From Ricinus communis (taxonomy: Eukaryota > Streptophyta > Magnoliopsida > Malpighiales > Euphorbiaceae): a stretch of 64,000 nucleotides of DNA. Under the pieces are notes generated by a model that was not told the origin of the DNA, made no database searches, and saw only the letters and a list, made by a program, of their open reading frames with translations. The position numbers and the translations under genes are program-made. This document shows positions 47,115 through 58,480 of this stretch, piece by piece (positions within the stretch are counted from its first letter, which is position 1; the number at the start of each line of letters is the position of its first letter). The stretch covers positions 14,496,429 through 14,560,428 of the forward strand of contig NC_063264.1 in the NCBI RefSeq assembly GCF_019578655.1, written 5' to 3'.

Positions 47115-48519
47115 TGCAAGGAGCAGTTGTAGAACCTCTTGGATAAAGGTTTTATCACACCTAGTACGTCACCATAGGGTGCTCCTATTCTATTTGTTAA
47201 GAGGAAGGATGGTACCTTGTGCCTCTATATTGACTACCGGCAGCTGAATAAAGGAACGGTTCGTAATAAGTATCCTCTTCCTCACATCGATGATCTATTT
47301 GATCAGTTTCAAGTAGCCGCCTAGTTCTCCAAGATTGATTTGCGATTAGGGTATCACCAATTGAGGATTCATGAGGAAGACATTCTGAAGATGGCATTCA
47401 AGACGCATTATGGACATTATGAGTTCTTGGTAATGTCTTTTGGAGTCATTAATGCTCCTGCAGACTACATGGATCTGATGAATTAGGTGTTCAAGCGTTC
47501 CCGGAATGTTTTATTATTGTATTCATTGACGATATCTTGTGTACTCCAGCAGTGAAGAGGAGCACACCTAATATCTGAGGATGGTACTTCAGACGTGGAG
47601 GGAGCATCAGTTGTACGCTAAGTTCTCTAAGTGTGAGTTTTGGTTAGAAAATGTTGCTTTTCTAGGTCACATTGTGTCTAGAGAGGGTATTCAAGTGGAC
47701 CCCAAGAAAGTGGAGGCGGTGACTGATAGGCAGAGACCGACCACAGTGATAGAGGTTCGTAGCTTTTTAGGTTTGGCAGGCTACTACCATCGATTCGTGC
47801 GAGACTTCTCGAGGATTACAGCCTTTTTGACTAAGTTTACTCGAAAGAACATTAGGTTCTAGTGGACTGACACGTATGAAAGAAGGTTTCAGAAGTTGAA
47901 AGGCTGTTTGAATTCAGCTCCCGTGTTGACCTTACCCTCTGGGACTAGTGGATTCACTGTGTATTGTGATGCTTCCAGAGTGGGTTTGGGTTGCATTCTG
48001 ATACAGCATGGTAAGTTGGTGGCTTATGCATCCAGACAATTGAAGAGGCATGAATAGAATTACCCTACTAATGATTTGGAGATGGCATTAGTAATCTTTG
48101 CCCTAAAAATCTGGAGGCACTATCTCTACGGGGAGACGTGCAAGATATATACGAACCATAAAAGTTTGAAGTATATTTTTCAACATAAAAAATTGAATTT
48201 GTGGTAGAGGAAATGGTTGAAACTTATGAAAGATTATGATTATAATATTCTCTACCATCCAGGTAAAGCAAATGTCGTGGCAGATGCCTTAAGTAGGAAG
48301 TCAGTAGGTAGTCTTGCTCATATCAATGCGGAGAAGAGACCTCTGACTAAAGAGTTGCACGAATTGTGCGACCAAGTGTTGCAGATGGAGGTATTGGAAT
48401 CAGAAGCATTGTTGGCACATTTTAGGGTTAGGTATGTGCTTGTTAACAAAATTAGGTTATCTCAGAGTCAGGACCCACAATTAAAGTCATATAGTCAATT
48501 GCACTTGTGCCATGTTTAA
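47115..48519 (+). pseudogene. pol: Tekay-like RT-RNase H relic
   Basis: A different Ty3 lineage from the other relics. It starts KEQLQNLLDKGF in RT, then [39 protein letters not shown], and FIIVFIDDIL after a frameshift near 47505 (DD pair kept). Next come [23 protein letters not shown] (47581-47862) and RNase H with [26 protein letters not shown] and YTNHKSLKY, where the usual Asp is Asn. It ends with ILYHPGKANVVADALSRK (48217-48519) and SQSQDPQL. It breaks off in the RNase H-integrase spacer against an LTR-T fragment. Several stops; non-functional. Confidence 0.88.
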
Positions 48520-48894
48520 ATTAAATGCAATGCTAATGGGTTTATAAATACTATGATTATTATTAGCATTATTACCATTAATTTTATTTGATTAATAATT
48601 ATTATGAATACTAGAAGCATCATTATTATAAATTTTATTTTCATTATTCTCGATATCCTTATTATCATTTATTATTGTTATTATTATTATTTCTATTTTT
48701 GGCTATTATCTTTAGTTTCATTTTATTATTATTATTATTACATATAATTTGCATGTCTACTATAATTGCAACTTCGGGATGAGGCGGCAATAGAACATGC
48801 CACCTGATGGGTTGCATCAAGACTGCGTGCACACCGGTATTAATCAGAGACAGGTAGTAAAAGATTATTTTTTAGGATTTGCCCTGGTCGAGCA
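48520..48894 (+). mobile_element. LTR-T fragment
   Basis: Matches about 18920-19310 of the solo LTR-T: 'gatgaggcggcaatagaacatgcc', with the preceding AT-rich part, and 'gccctggtcgagca'. It contains (att)n runs near 48670-48740. It is cut on both sides, on the left by the Tekay-like relic and on the right by the pol copy starting at 48895. No coding content. Confidence 0.7.
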
Positions 48895-51598
48895 CTAACG
48901 ATCTTGATTCTTCCCTACCTAGTGCTATTCTTTCCTTGTTACATGAATTTGGTGATATGTTTCCCGAAAATGTGCCAAATGGTTTACCACCTATTAGGGG
49001 AATTGAGCACCAAATTGACTTTGTACTTGGAGCTTCAATTTCAAATAGACCAGCATATAGGAGCATTCCTAAGGAGACAAAGAAAGTTCAAAGGCAAGTT
49101 GAAGAGTTGATGACCAAGGGGCACGTGAGGGGGAGCATGAGTCCATGTGTGGTTCCTGTGTTGTTAGTACCTAAGAAGGATGGATCTTAGCAGATGTGTG
49201 TTGATTGCTGAGCTATCAACAATATCATTTTAAAGTATATACATCCCATTCCTAGAAAAGATGACATGTTAGCTGAATTGCATAGATCTTGTATGTTTTC
49301 TAAGATAGACTTAAAGAGTGGATATCATCAAATCTGCATGAGTGAAGGAACAAAAGGAAAACAGCATTCAAAACAAAATATGGGTTATATGAGTGGTTAT
49401 TTATGCCTTTTGGATTAACTAATACAGCTAGTAAATTCATGAGATTTATAACCATGTTTCACGCACTTTTATTAGAAAATTTATTGTCGTTTATTTTGAT
49501 GATATTTTGGTTTATAGTCGTACTTTGCATGAACATGTTGTGCATTTACGACTTGTTTTGGATGCTTTTGAGTGCCGAAAAAATCTATGCCAATCTTAAA
49601 AGGTGTACCTTTTGTATGGATAAACTTGTGTTTCTTGGTTATATTGTTAATATTAAGGGGATTGAGGCTGATGAGGAAAAGGTGAAAGCCATCAAGGAAT
49701 GGTCGACGCCTAAGGGAGTTAGGGATGTGAGGAGTTTCCATGATTTAGCTAGTTTCTATAGGAGATTTGTTAAGGACTTTAGTACACTAGCCGCCCCTCT
49801 CACTAAAGTTATCAAACAAAGTGTTGAGTTTAAGTGGGGTGATGAGCAAGAAAAAGCTTTTAATTTGATTAAGGATAAATTGTCTTCTGCACTTGTTCTT
49901 GCTTTACCTAAATTTATAAAAACTTTTGAGATTGAATGTGATGCTTCATGAGTAGGTATTAGAGCTATTCTTATGCAGGAAAAGAGGCTAATTGTTTTCT
50001 CTAGCGAAAAGCTTAATGGGGCAGCCTTGAATTACCCCACATATGACAATGAGCTTTATGCTTTGGTGCATGCCTTAGAGACTTGGCAAAATTATTTATG
50101 TCCCAAAGAGTTTGTGATTCATATGAATCATGAATCTTTGAAGCATCTTAAGGGGCAACACAAGCTAAATAGGTGACATGCTAAGTGGGTTGAATTCAAC
50201 AAAATGTTTCTTTATGTGATCAAGTACAAGTAAGGGAAGAAAAACATGGTTATAGATGCTTTATAATGCAGGTATGCACTGCTATCTACTACTCTACATG
50301 AAAAATTGCTAGGATTTGAATACATTAAAGATTTTTTTTATGATGCTTGTGTTTATATAGCTTTTTGGAAGTTATATAGGCATGATGGATTTTTTTTAAG
50401 GAAAACAAACTATGTGTGCCTAATCCTTCTTTGCGTGAGTTGCTTGTGCAAGAAGCCCATAGGGGCGGGTTGATAGGGCATTTCGGGATAGCTAAGACTT
50501 ATGATGTTTTAATTGAACACTTCTTTTGGCCTAATATGAAATGTAACGTTATGCGTATTTATGAAAGATGTGTTACATGTAAACAAGCTAAGTCTAAAGT
50601 TAAGCCTTATGGTTTGTATACTTCTTTGCCTATCCCTAGTGAACCTTGGGTTGATATTTATATGGACTTTGTATTAGGTTCGCCTAGGACAAAAAGGGGA
50701 AGGATTTTATATATGTGGTTGCTGATAGGTTTTCTAAGATGGCAAATTTCATACCATGTCATAAAACCGATGATGCATCATATATAGCTGAGTTGTTCTT
50801 TAAGGAAATTTGCACATACATGGCAATGCCTAGAACTATTTTGAGTGATAAGGATGCAAAGTTCTTGAGTTACTTTATGGAAGACCTTGTGATGTAAATT
50901 AAGTACTAAACTATTATTTTCTACTATTTGTCACCCACAAACTGATGGTCAAACAGAAGTAGTAAATAGGACTTTATCTACTTTGTTGCATGCTATTATT
51001 CAAAAGAATCTTAAAACATAGGAAGATTATTTTCCACATGTTGAGTTTTCATACAATAGAAGTGTCCATTCGGCCACTAAATTTTCACCCTTTGAAATTG
51101 TGTACGGTTTTAATCCACTTACTCCTTTGGATTTATCTCCAATTACCACTTAATAAGCATGTTGATTTTGATGGAAAGAAAAGGGTACATCTCGTGCATG
51201 ATCTACATGCTAAGTTGCGGCTCAAAATTGATAAAAGAACCAAACAATGTGTTAATCAAGCTAATAAGGGCCGAAAAGAGGTGGTCTTTGAGCCTAGAGA
51301 TTAGGTTTGGGTGCATATGAGAAAGGAAAGATTTTCTATCCGATGGTGTTCTAAGTTGCTTCCAAAGGGAGATGGTCCTTTTCAAGTGATTAAAAGGATT
51401 AATTATAATGCCTAAAAGCTTTAATATGAATCAAGAGTCAATCCCAAGTCATGATCCAACTTCAAGTCAAGGGTAGAATTCTACTCCAAGTCCAATTATA
51501 AGTTCAAAGGATCCATTATTCATCAAAGGAGGTCCAATTATAAGAGCTAGGACTAAGAGGATAAAGGAGACCTTAGATGGGCCTATGCAATAACCTAA
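48895..51598 (+). pseudogene. pol: Ty3/gypsy pol relic, duplicate of 7897-10475
   Basis: The same pol family and architecture as 7897-10475 with a little more 5' sequence (NDLDSSLPSAILSLLHEFGDMFPENVP, 48879-49190). RT: SISNRPAYRS, MPFGLTNTASKFM, and VVYFDDIL near 49490 after a frameshift; ANLKRCTFCMDKLVFLGYIV. RNase H: IECDAS, then a stop, [16 protein letters not shown]. Integrase zinc module (GGLIGHFGIAKT, HFFWPNM, CERC-like [13 protein letters not shown]; 50416-50787) is better kept than in the first copy. Core: [35 protein letters not shown]. The tail shows the same deletion before FNMNQES. Its stops differ from those of the first copy, so the two decayed separately. Confidence 0.9.
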
Positions 51599-51660
51599 TC
51601 CAACATGTTAGGCCTTGAGAAAAGCTAGTTTGGGCAAAATACTCATAAGGAAAAGGGGGA

Positions 51661-52321
51661 TGAATTTTCTTGAAGAGGAAACCAAAAGAAGGTGCCTAAT
51701 GTGTGTTGCTTGACCTAAGAGTGCGCCAAATTCAAAGAGGAAACAATGGGGCATCCGCATATCTTGTTATTTAGGAATAAATCTTGGTTGATTTAGTCAT
51801 GTCTTTATTGATTATATTGACTAAATCAATTAGGTTTCTTATTTTGTTATTTTGGAAGTCTTTTATTATTTCCTTTTAGAATCGGTTCTTTTATTATTTC
51901 CTAATTAAGCATAGTTTATTATTTTATTTATTTTAAAAAACTTCTATTTAACATATAATTTAGCTAATTCCTATTTAGTTTATTTTCTTTATGCCAATAC
52001 AAAATTAGGGTAATGTCTTTGTCTATTTAAATCATATGTAGCCGAATGGCACAAGTTAATGAATATTTTGAGTTAAACATATTTGTGAGAGTTTTGCTTG
52101 CTTGGTTCTTTGAAAGAACTTGTCCTTGTGGCATTCAACAACGACTTATCACTCACCTTCTACCTTTCTTAAGTATGGCATAAACAATCTTTCTTATACC
52201 AAGGGTCAAGATACTAGTTATTTTTGGGTCAAGGTTATCAGAGTTCAGATTTAGCTTTCTTGGGAATCTTATTCCAATTCCGTATGTTGGATCTTGTCAT
52301 AAGTTGCCAAAGTTCACATCA
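51661..52321 (+). mobile_element. LTR-a', duplicate of LTR-a
   Basis: Starts TGAATTTTC after a purine run and ends 'agttcacatca', with the same block order as 10548-11225 and the same direct fusion to the pol tail 'agcttga'. 661 bp. Confidence 0.8.
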
Positions 52322-52734
52322 AGCTTGATTACCTAGTGACTATAATGTAAGCACTTCTTTTATTGTCGCTAATTATCTCCTTTTGATATAGGTGAAGATT
52401 CGAAGACGAATCCTTTTAAGGAGGGAGGAAATTATGCGAATCACAATACCAAACTTCAAGACTCAAGTCATGATCCAAGCACAAGCATATGGCGAAGCCT
52501 ACACTAAGCTTAAGGGATCCTTTACAAATTCAAGGTGGGCCAATTAGAAGATCTAAGACCAAACACATGAAGGAAGCTCTTAATGGACTCATTCAAGAGA
52601 TTTGGGCCAAGGATATATTAACCCATAGAGAGTTAGATTTAACTAAGGCTTATAGCCTTGTTAATTTAGTTAATATGATGGGCTTAATAAAACCAAACAT
52701 GGCCGAATATGTATGCATAAGAGGGAGAGCTTAA
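52322..52734 (+). pseudogene. pol: Ty3/gypsy pol tail, duplicate
   Basis: Counterpart of 11226-11673. The frames are more damaged at the start, but 52489-52734 reads SLRDPLQIQGGPIRRSKTKHMKEALNGLIQEIWAKDILTH, the same tail and extension. Confidence 0.75.
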
Positions 52735-53374
52735 TATTTGAAGAGGGAACAAGGGAAACACAACTTTAGCTTCCTATTTAGCTAAAGGGATGTGCCAAAT
52801 CAAATTAGAAGCATGGGAGTACATTTTAGCTTCATCTTTTGCCAAATTAGAGTATTCTTCATTAGAAAATAAGGAGGCAGCTGCACACTTCATTATTTAG
52901 GAAGTTTTACTTGATTGTTTAGTCAATTTTTATTTAGTAAAAACTGACCATTCCTTATTCTATTATTTAGGAGACTTTTATTTATCATATCTTTTAGATA
53001 ATTCCTAATTAGTTTATTTCCTTTTTGCTATTTAGGAATTAGATTTATTTCTTTCACTATATAAACTAAGTGTAACCACATTATTGAGGGTTAATGAATA
53101 TTTTTGAGTTAAACACATTTGTGAGAATTATTGTTGCTTGGTTCTCTCGAAGAACTTCGAACTTATCAAGAACTTGTTCTTATGGTGTTCAACATCGACT
53201 TATCACTCACCTTTTACCTTTCTTGAGTGTGGTGTCAACAATCTTTCTTTTACTAAGGTTCAAGATAAAAGTTATCCTTGGGTCAAGATTATCAAACTTC
53301 AGATTTAGGTTTCTTGGGATCTTATTCTAATTCCGCCTGTTGGGTCTTGTCACAAGTTGCCAAGATTCATATTA
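52731..53374 (+). mobile_element. LTR-b', duplicate of LTR-b
   Basis: 644 bp, starting after 'gagggagagc' and ending 'gattcatatta', with the same TATA stretch 'cactatataaac' near 53057. Followed by repeat A at exactly the same point as LTR-b. Confidence 0.8.
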
Positions 53375-53955
53375 CCGGTCAACTTGTCAATTGCATTCCC
53401 ATGATTCCTTACACCAATACTTGTGTCATTCAACGGTCCTTGCGCGTAAAGGAACAAGGAATATGGAGATCCCAATTATGCACATCTTGAATCGAAATAT
53501 TTAGAAGTGCCTCGATTCTCGTTGTTCCCTCTTTCCTCTAAAAGATTCATCCACAATCTTTCCGATAATGATATCAATACTCAATCAACTAATTTTTCTT
53601 CTTCCCATTCATCCAAGCATTGGATCGGTGTCTATGATTGCCATTTCCACGTGCTTTCACTCAACACTCATATCTATGCTCCCTAAATAAAACTAAACCA
53701 TCATACTAGATAGAGACTAAAAAGAAAGACACAAAAGAAACAAACAAAATCAAGACATAGGTAGGGTTTTCGATCTAATAAGGAAAAAAATCACAAGTTA
53801 TTTGTTCTCTTCCATACGGCTAACTGTAAGGATCAAATCGAATTGATTTAAATATAAGGATAGATAAAGAATACAAAAGAAAAGAAGGACGTGTGTGGTA
53901 AGTCTATATTCACTAGCATGAGTGTTTATAAGTCTATAAGGTTCTTGAAAGAAGT
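53375..53955 (+). repeat. Repeat A fragment, duplicate
   Basis: Counterpart of 12279-12857 with the same two truncation points, from 'ccggtcaacttgtcaattgc' to 'ttcttgaaagaag'. Confidence 0.85.
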
Positions 53956-54080
53956 TGTTAAAGAACCTCTAAGAATAGAACCCACGAACTCTAATCCTTA
54001 TGAACATGTGAATCACTAACTTGAAAAATCAAAGAACAACTTGAAATCAAACCCTAGGATCGTTTAATCAAATTGTATTC
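53956..54080 (-). mobile_element. LTR-C fragment, duplicate
   Basis: Begins 'tgttaaagaacctc' and follows 12858-12980 up to 'aggatcgtttaatcaaattg', where homology to the first composite ends. This marks the right edge of the large duplication. Confidence 0.7.
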
Positions 54081-54594
54081 TAACTTGAATCACTAACTTG
54101 AACTGAAGCAATGACTTGATATATTTTAGGCCGAATTGAATTCTATAAACTCAACTTTATCACAAATTAGAAGTCTTTCTTTTGGCATTTTTTTTCTTTT
54201 CTTTTGCTTTCTTTTTCTCCTTCTTTTTTATATTTACTATGCCAACTTACAGCCAAACAATATTTTGTATTAGATTGCAGCAAGGTTGCAATAACAAGAC
54301 ATTAAGACTTGCAAACAAACGAATAAAGCAAACATAAACTTAAAGATGACAAATTTGCTAGGATAAAGAAAAAAAGGACAAATTTGTTTTTATATGTAGA
54401 AGAATGAATTTGACACAAAAGCAAATGAATTGGACTTTAAAAAAAATAAGGAAAATGAAATTGATCAACAAAAATACTCTAAACAAGAAAAGAATCATAG
54501 AAGAACAACAAATTGAGATGATAATTTGTTTTTGAAACTAAAGAAAACAAATCAACTAAAAAATAAAGGATACGTACATGATTGATGAGCCAAA
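54081..54594 (-). mobile_element. Leader region of a minus-strand Ty3 element
   Basis: No coding region. It lies downstream, on the minus strand, of the primer-binding site at 54595-54606, the position of a 5' leader. It has a long pyrimidine-rich stretch on the plus strand (54170-54235) that is purine-rich on the minus strand. It ends against the LTR-C fragment without reaching gag. Confidence 0.55.
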
Positions 54595-54606
54595 GCTCTA
54601 ATACCA
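54595..54606 (-). promoter_or_regulatory. Primer-binding site, tRNA-Met type
   Basis: The minus strand reads TGGTATTAGAGC, one mismatch from TGGTATCAGAGC, the complement of the 3' end of plant initiator tRNA-Met. It lies 2 nt after the CA end of LTR-E, as expected for minus-strand priming. Confidence 0.8.
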
Positions 54607-54608
54607 AA

Positions 54609-55296
54609 TGATACAAACGTGGCTAACATGTGCTAAACCCGTATTCATTGTTGATGTCTTCACCAAGGATCATTCACCTAATCAAGTAAAGAAACTCTAA
54701 CTCTCAATAAAACCTTTAAATAACTTGTACTTAAGAACATTAATTATAAAGAGTTAAAGGTTGTTTAACATAAATAAAGATTTAGATTAAACTAAGTTTT
54801 TAAAATGTCAACCCTTCACTTGATAAATTCACCAAGCTTATAAGAACAAAAGAAGAGAATTATCTCCAAAATAATTAATATTCAACAATCTTTACATAGA
54901 AATATGTAATACCTTATATAGGCCTTAGATAAATCTAATTCTATAATGATAAGGAAGAAAATAACAATAAGACTAGGAATAGAACTCCTAAACTAGAAAG
55001 ATAACTTAAAAAAAGACTCCTACTTATTAAAAGACTTCTTTAAATGAACAAATACTCCTAAAATCCAACCTTAGCCTATATAAGAAACATGAAATTTGGG
55101 CTTAAGGGACATCTAGTAAGTGGCCATGCTTGAGTATTGAACTCCAAATAGCTTGGCTTGTTTATTTTGGGCCTACTTTGACTTGTTCATGCCTCCATAT
55201 ATTGAATTAAGTTAATGAGATTATCTTGAGGCCCATTGTCTTGATTAAGCCCAATCGTATGACTCTGGATCTCTAACCCAAGCTTCAACTCTTGCT
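54609..55296 (-). mobile_element. LTR-E
   Basis: Between the pol tail at 55297-55527 and the primer-binding site. The minus strand ends GTTTGTATCA at 54609. The 5' boundary is not resolved, so this interval includes the 3' UTR. Having both a pol tail upstream and a primer-binding site downstream, it is at once the 3' LTR of one unit and the 5' LTR of the next. Confidence 0.6.
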
Positions 55297-55529
55297 TTAC
55301 AACACTCCTAAAGCATCCTTGAACTTCTTCATGTGAGCTCTAGTCATTGGTCCATCATATTTGAATGGCTCATGTACAATCCTAGTCGGATTAGGATTCC
55401 TAGCTAGAGTAGGATTCCTCATAGGACTAGGATTCCTAGTGGAAGTAGGATTCCCAATTAGAGTAGGATTCATTGTATGACTAGGATTCCTAGTCGTGGT
55501 AGGATCCCTTGTGCTTGTAGGATTCATAT
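55297..55529 (-). pseudogene. pol: Ty3/gypsy pol tail with NPT repeats
   Basis: The minus-strand frame ends FKYDGPMTRAHMKKFKDALGVL, the conserved C-terminal motif also seen as GPIIRARTKRMKEA in the other relics. It is preceded by about eight six-residue repeats of the type NPTxxR, encoded by 18-bp units (55384-55527). Its 5' edge abuts repeat A at about 55530. The repeats may have expanded in the tail; no enzymatic part is present. Confidence 0.65.
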
Positions 55530-57766
55530 TATTTGGGATGCCTATAATGAAGTAATTTAGGTTGGACTGTTATTAGCTATCCTACGCCAATTTTCCCTTA
55601 TCTTCATTAAGTTAGCTAATAAAATTTAGAACTACGAGAGTTATTGGCTAGTCAACTCCTTTTTGGTTCATGATTTGACTTTAGTTTATTCATTATTCTT
55701 TATTTATTTATTCATATTTAGCTTCTCATTTCTTCTTCTTATGGAATGAGGTCTTTCCCACTATAAAAACTGCATGCAATTGAATACTTGAGGCTAGTGA
55801 GTGTGTTACTTTAGTTTTCTACCTTGCGAGAAATCAAGTTATGTGTTCTTTCAAGAACTTTGCAAACTTATCTAGACTCGTGCTAGCAAACATAGACTTA
55901 TCACTCACGCTTTTTTCTTTCTTTTCTATTTTTTTGTCTACCCTTATGTTTAAATCAATTTGATTTGATCTTACACTTAGCCATATGGAAGAGAATAAAG
56001 AACTTGTGATTTCTTTCCATATCGAATAAGAAGTCTTGCCTATGTTCTCATTTTGTCCATTTCTTTTATGTCTCTCTTTCTAATCTCTGTCTAGTATGAT
56101 GGTTTGGTTTTATTTGAAGAGCATAAACACGAGTGTTGAGTTAAAGCGTATGGAAGCGGCAATCATATGCATCGATCCAATGCTTGGATAAATGTGAAGA
56201 AAGAGAAATTAGTTGATGGAGTATTGATATCATTTTCCGAATGATCATGGACAAATCTTTTGAAGGAAAGAGGGAATGTTGAGAATCGCTGCACACTCTA
56301 ATAATATGATTCAAGATTTGCAGCATTAGAATCTTTATTATTCCTTATTCCTCTATGCATGAGGAGTCTTAATGACATAAGGATTGGCATAATGAATCAT
56401 GGGAACACAATTGACAAGCTTGACTGGTGGCATTGCAGTTTAGTTTGATAATCAAGCATGACGAGACGTAAACCCATAGGTGTAAGGGAGAAATCATGTT
56501 GTTTTTAATTAATCCAAGAATAATACAAGATGTAATGCAAGCACTTTGATGTTTTGGATGCATATAATGAAGTAATTTGGGTCAAAGTGTTATTAGGTAG
56601 GCCCACACAAATTTCTCCTTATTTTTGTTAAGCTTTATCATATAATTTGGGGCTACGAAAGTTCCTAACCAATTAACTCCTCTCTCCTTCATGATTTCAC
56701 TTTAGTAATAATTAAGAATACGAGTATTGTGATGTTTAGGACGCATATAATAAAGTAATTTGGTTCAAAGTGTTATTAGGTAGGGCCACGCCAATTGTCC
56801 CTTGTTTTCATTGCAGCGACTCTTAAAATCTGAAACTACGAGAGTTGTTGACCATTCAACTCCTCTTTAGTTCTTAATTTGACTTTAGTTTATTCAGCTT
56901 TATTTATTTATTTATTCATATTTAGCTTCTAGTTTCTTCTTCTTATGGAATGAGAGCTGTCACACTATAAAAACTGTATGCAGTCGAATACTTAAGGCTA
57001 GTGAGTATAATATTTCAATTTTCTACCTTGCGAGAAATCAAGTTATGGGTATTTTCAATAACTTTGCGGACTGATCAAGACTCACTCTAGCAAACATAGA
57101 CTTACCGCTCATGTCCTTCCTTTCTTTTATGCTCTTTGTCTACCCTTGTTTTTAAATAAATTATATTTCTTTTGGGCTTAGCCGTATGGAAGAGAACAAA
57201 TAATTTATGCTTTCTTTCCTCATTGGATCTGAAATACTAATTATGTTCTCATTTTGTTCATTTCTTTTGTGCCTCTCTGTCTAGTATGATGGTTTGGTTT
57301 TATTTGGAGAGTATAAACATGAGTGTTGAGTGATTGTTTGTGGAAGAGGCAATCATAGGCACCGATCCAATGCTTGTACAAATGTGAAGATAGAAAATTA
57401 GGTGATCGAGTATTAATATCATTCTTTGAATGATCATGGAAAGAGGGAACGATAAGAATCGAGACATGCATTAATATTCCATTTTAGGATTTGCACCATT
57501 GGGTCATTATTTCTTATTCCTCTAGACTTGAAGATTCTTGATGACACAAGGATTGGCGTAAGGAATTATGGGAATGCAATTTACAAATTTTACTGGTGGC
57601 ATTGGGGTATGACTTGATGATCGAGCAAGACGAGACCCAAATCCACACGCGTAAGGGAGAAACCATGTTGCTTTCGGTTAATCCAAGTTGGAATGTGCAT
57701 GTTTGGATGTTTAGGAAACAAGAATCATGGTAGTGTAAATGACAAGCTTGACCGGTTGCTTAGGGC
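55530..57766 (-). repeat. Repeat A array, inverted copies
   Basis: Minus-oriented copies with anchors near 55540, 56561 and 56743: one long spacing of about 1.02 kb and one short of about 180 bp, then most of another long unit. The array is interrupted at 57766 by the Cassandra insertion, with 'gggc' duplicated. Confidence 0.85.
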
Positions 57767-58014
57767 TGTGACAGCCTGGCCTAGAGAAGTGGTCCGATGA
57801 GGGTAGGAACTGGACGCCGGGGCAAGGACAGGATGCCTAGACAAGGAGCAGCTTTTGGCAGGCTTCTAGGAAGGCAGCACTATAAGGTACGGGGGTACAT
57901 GAATAAACCAAATTGCACATCAAAATGGGGGGGCGAATGGTTGATGACATATATGTAATGAGTTGGAACTAATCACACAAGATATTATCCGCTTTCCCTC
58001 CCGCCCCCACTAAA

Positions 58015-58026
58015 TGGTATCAGAGC
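58015..58026 (+). promoter_or_regulatory. Primer-binding site of Cassandra TRIM
   Basis: TGGTATCAGAGC, a perfect 12-nt complement to the 3' end of initiator tRNA-Met, just after the first LTR. Confidence 0.9.
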
Positions 58027-58324
58027 AGGACCCCTCTAGTAGTTGTGTGGTTCGAGGAAGAACCAAGCGGAAGCTGGATTCAGCTTGGCCTAGAGAAGTA
58101 GTCCAATGAGGGCGGGAAGTGGATGAAGGTGCAAGGATAGGATGCTTGGACAAGGAGCGGCTTTTGGCAAGCTTCTAGGATGGCAACACTCTAAGGTACG
58201 GGGGTACATGAATGAATCGAATTGCATATCGACATGGGGCAGGGAATGGTTGATAACATATATGTAAAGAGTTGAAACTAATCATATGAGGCGCCTTTTA
58301 GTTGTTTGGTTGTGGCGTTATAGT

Positions 58325-58392
58325 AACTCCAAAGCTAAACGTGCTTGGTTCAGAGAAATTTCAAGATCGGTGACCTCCTAGAAAGTTCTCGA
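58325..58392 (+). other. 5S-rRNA-derived domain in Cassandra LTR
   Basis: Plus-strand order: 'aactccaaagctaaacgtgc', an A-box region as in 5S RNA, a degenerate middle, then 'cggtgacctcctagaaag', a C-box-like stretch. More diverged than the copy at 46811-46879. It would supply an internal Pol III promoter in an active element. Confidence 0.8.
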
Positions 58393-58480
58393 GTTCGCCA
58401 AGGGGACAAAATCATGAGGCCATTAGGGGGGGGGGGCAAAACAGACAATATCTCATATGATCTAGTTTTGGTTTGTTACA

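Larger units (their letters stand above)
57767..58480 (+). mobile_element. Cassandra-type TRIM element, 714 bp
   Basis: Starts TGTGACAGCC, ends GGTTTGTTACA, flanked by 'gggc' (57763-57766 and 58481-58484; 'gggct' if the first T is counted in the target). First LTR 57767-58012, perfect primer-binding site TGGTATCAGAGC at 58015-58026, about 50 bp of internal DNA, second LTR 58075-58480. The second LTR holds a 5S-RNA-like domain. Total length, near-absent internal region, tRNA-Met site and 5S domain together identify Cassandra, a non-coding TRIM family of vascular plants. The first LTR lacks the 5S domain and ends in sequence that reads as an inverted copy of the second LTR's end. Confidence 0.88.

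Noticed and set aside
47197..47397. Minus-strand frame opposite the Tekay-like RT
   Set aside because: Antisense shadow of a clear RT sequence.
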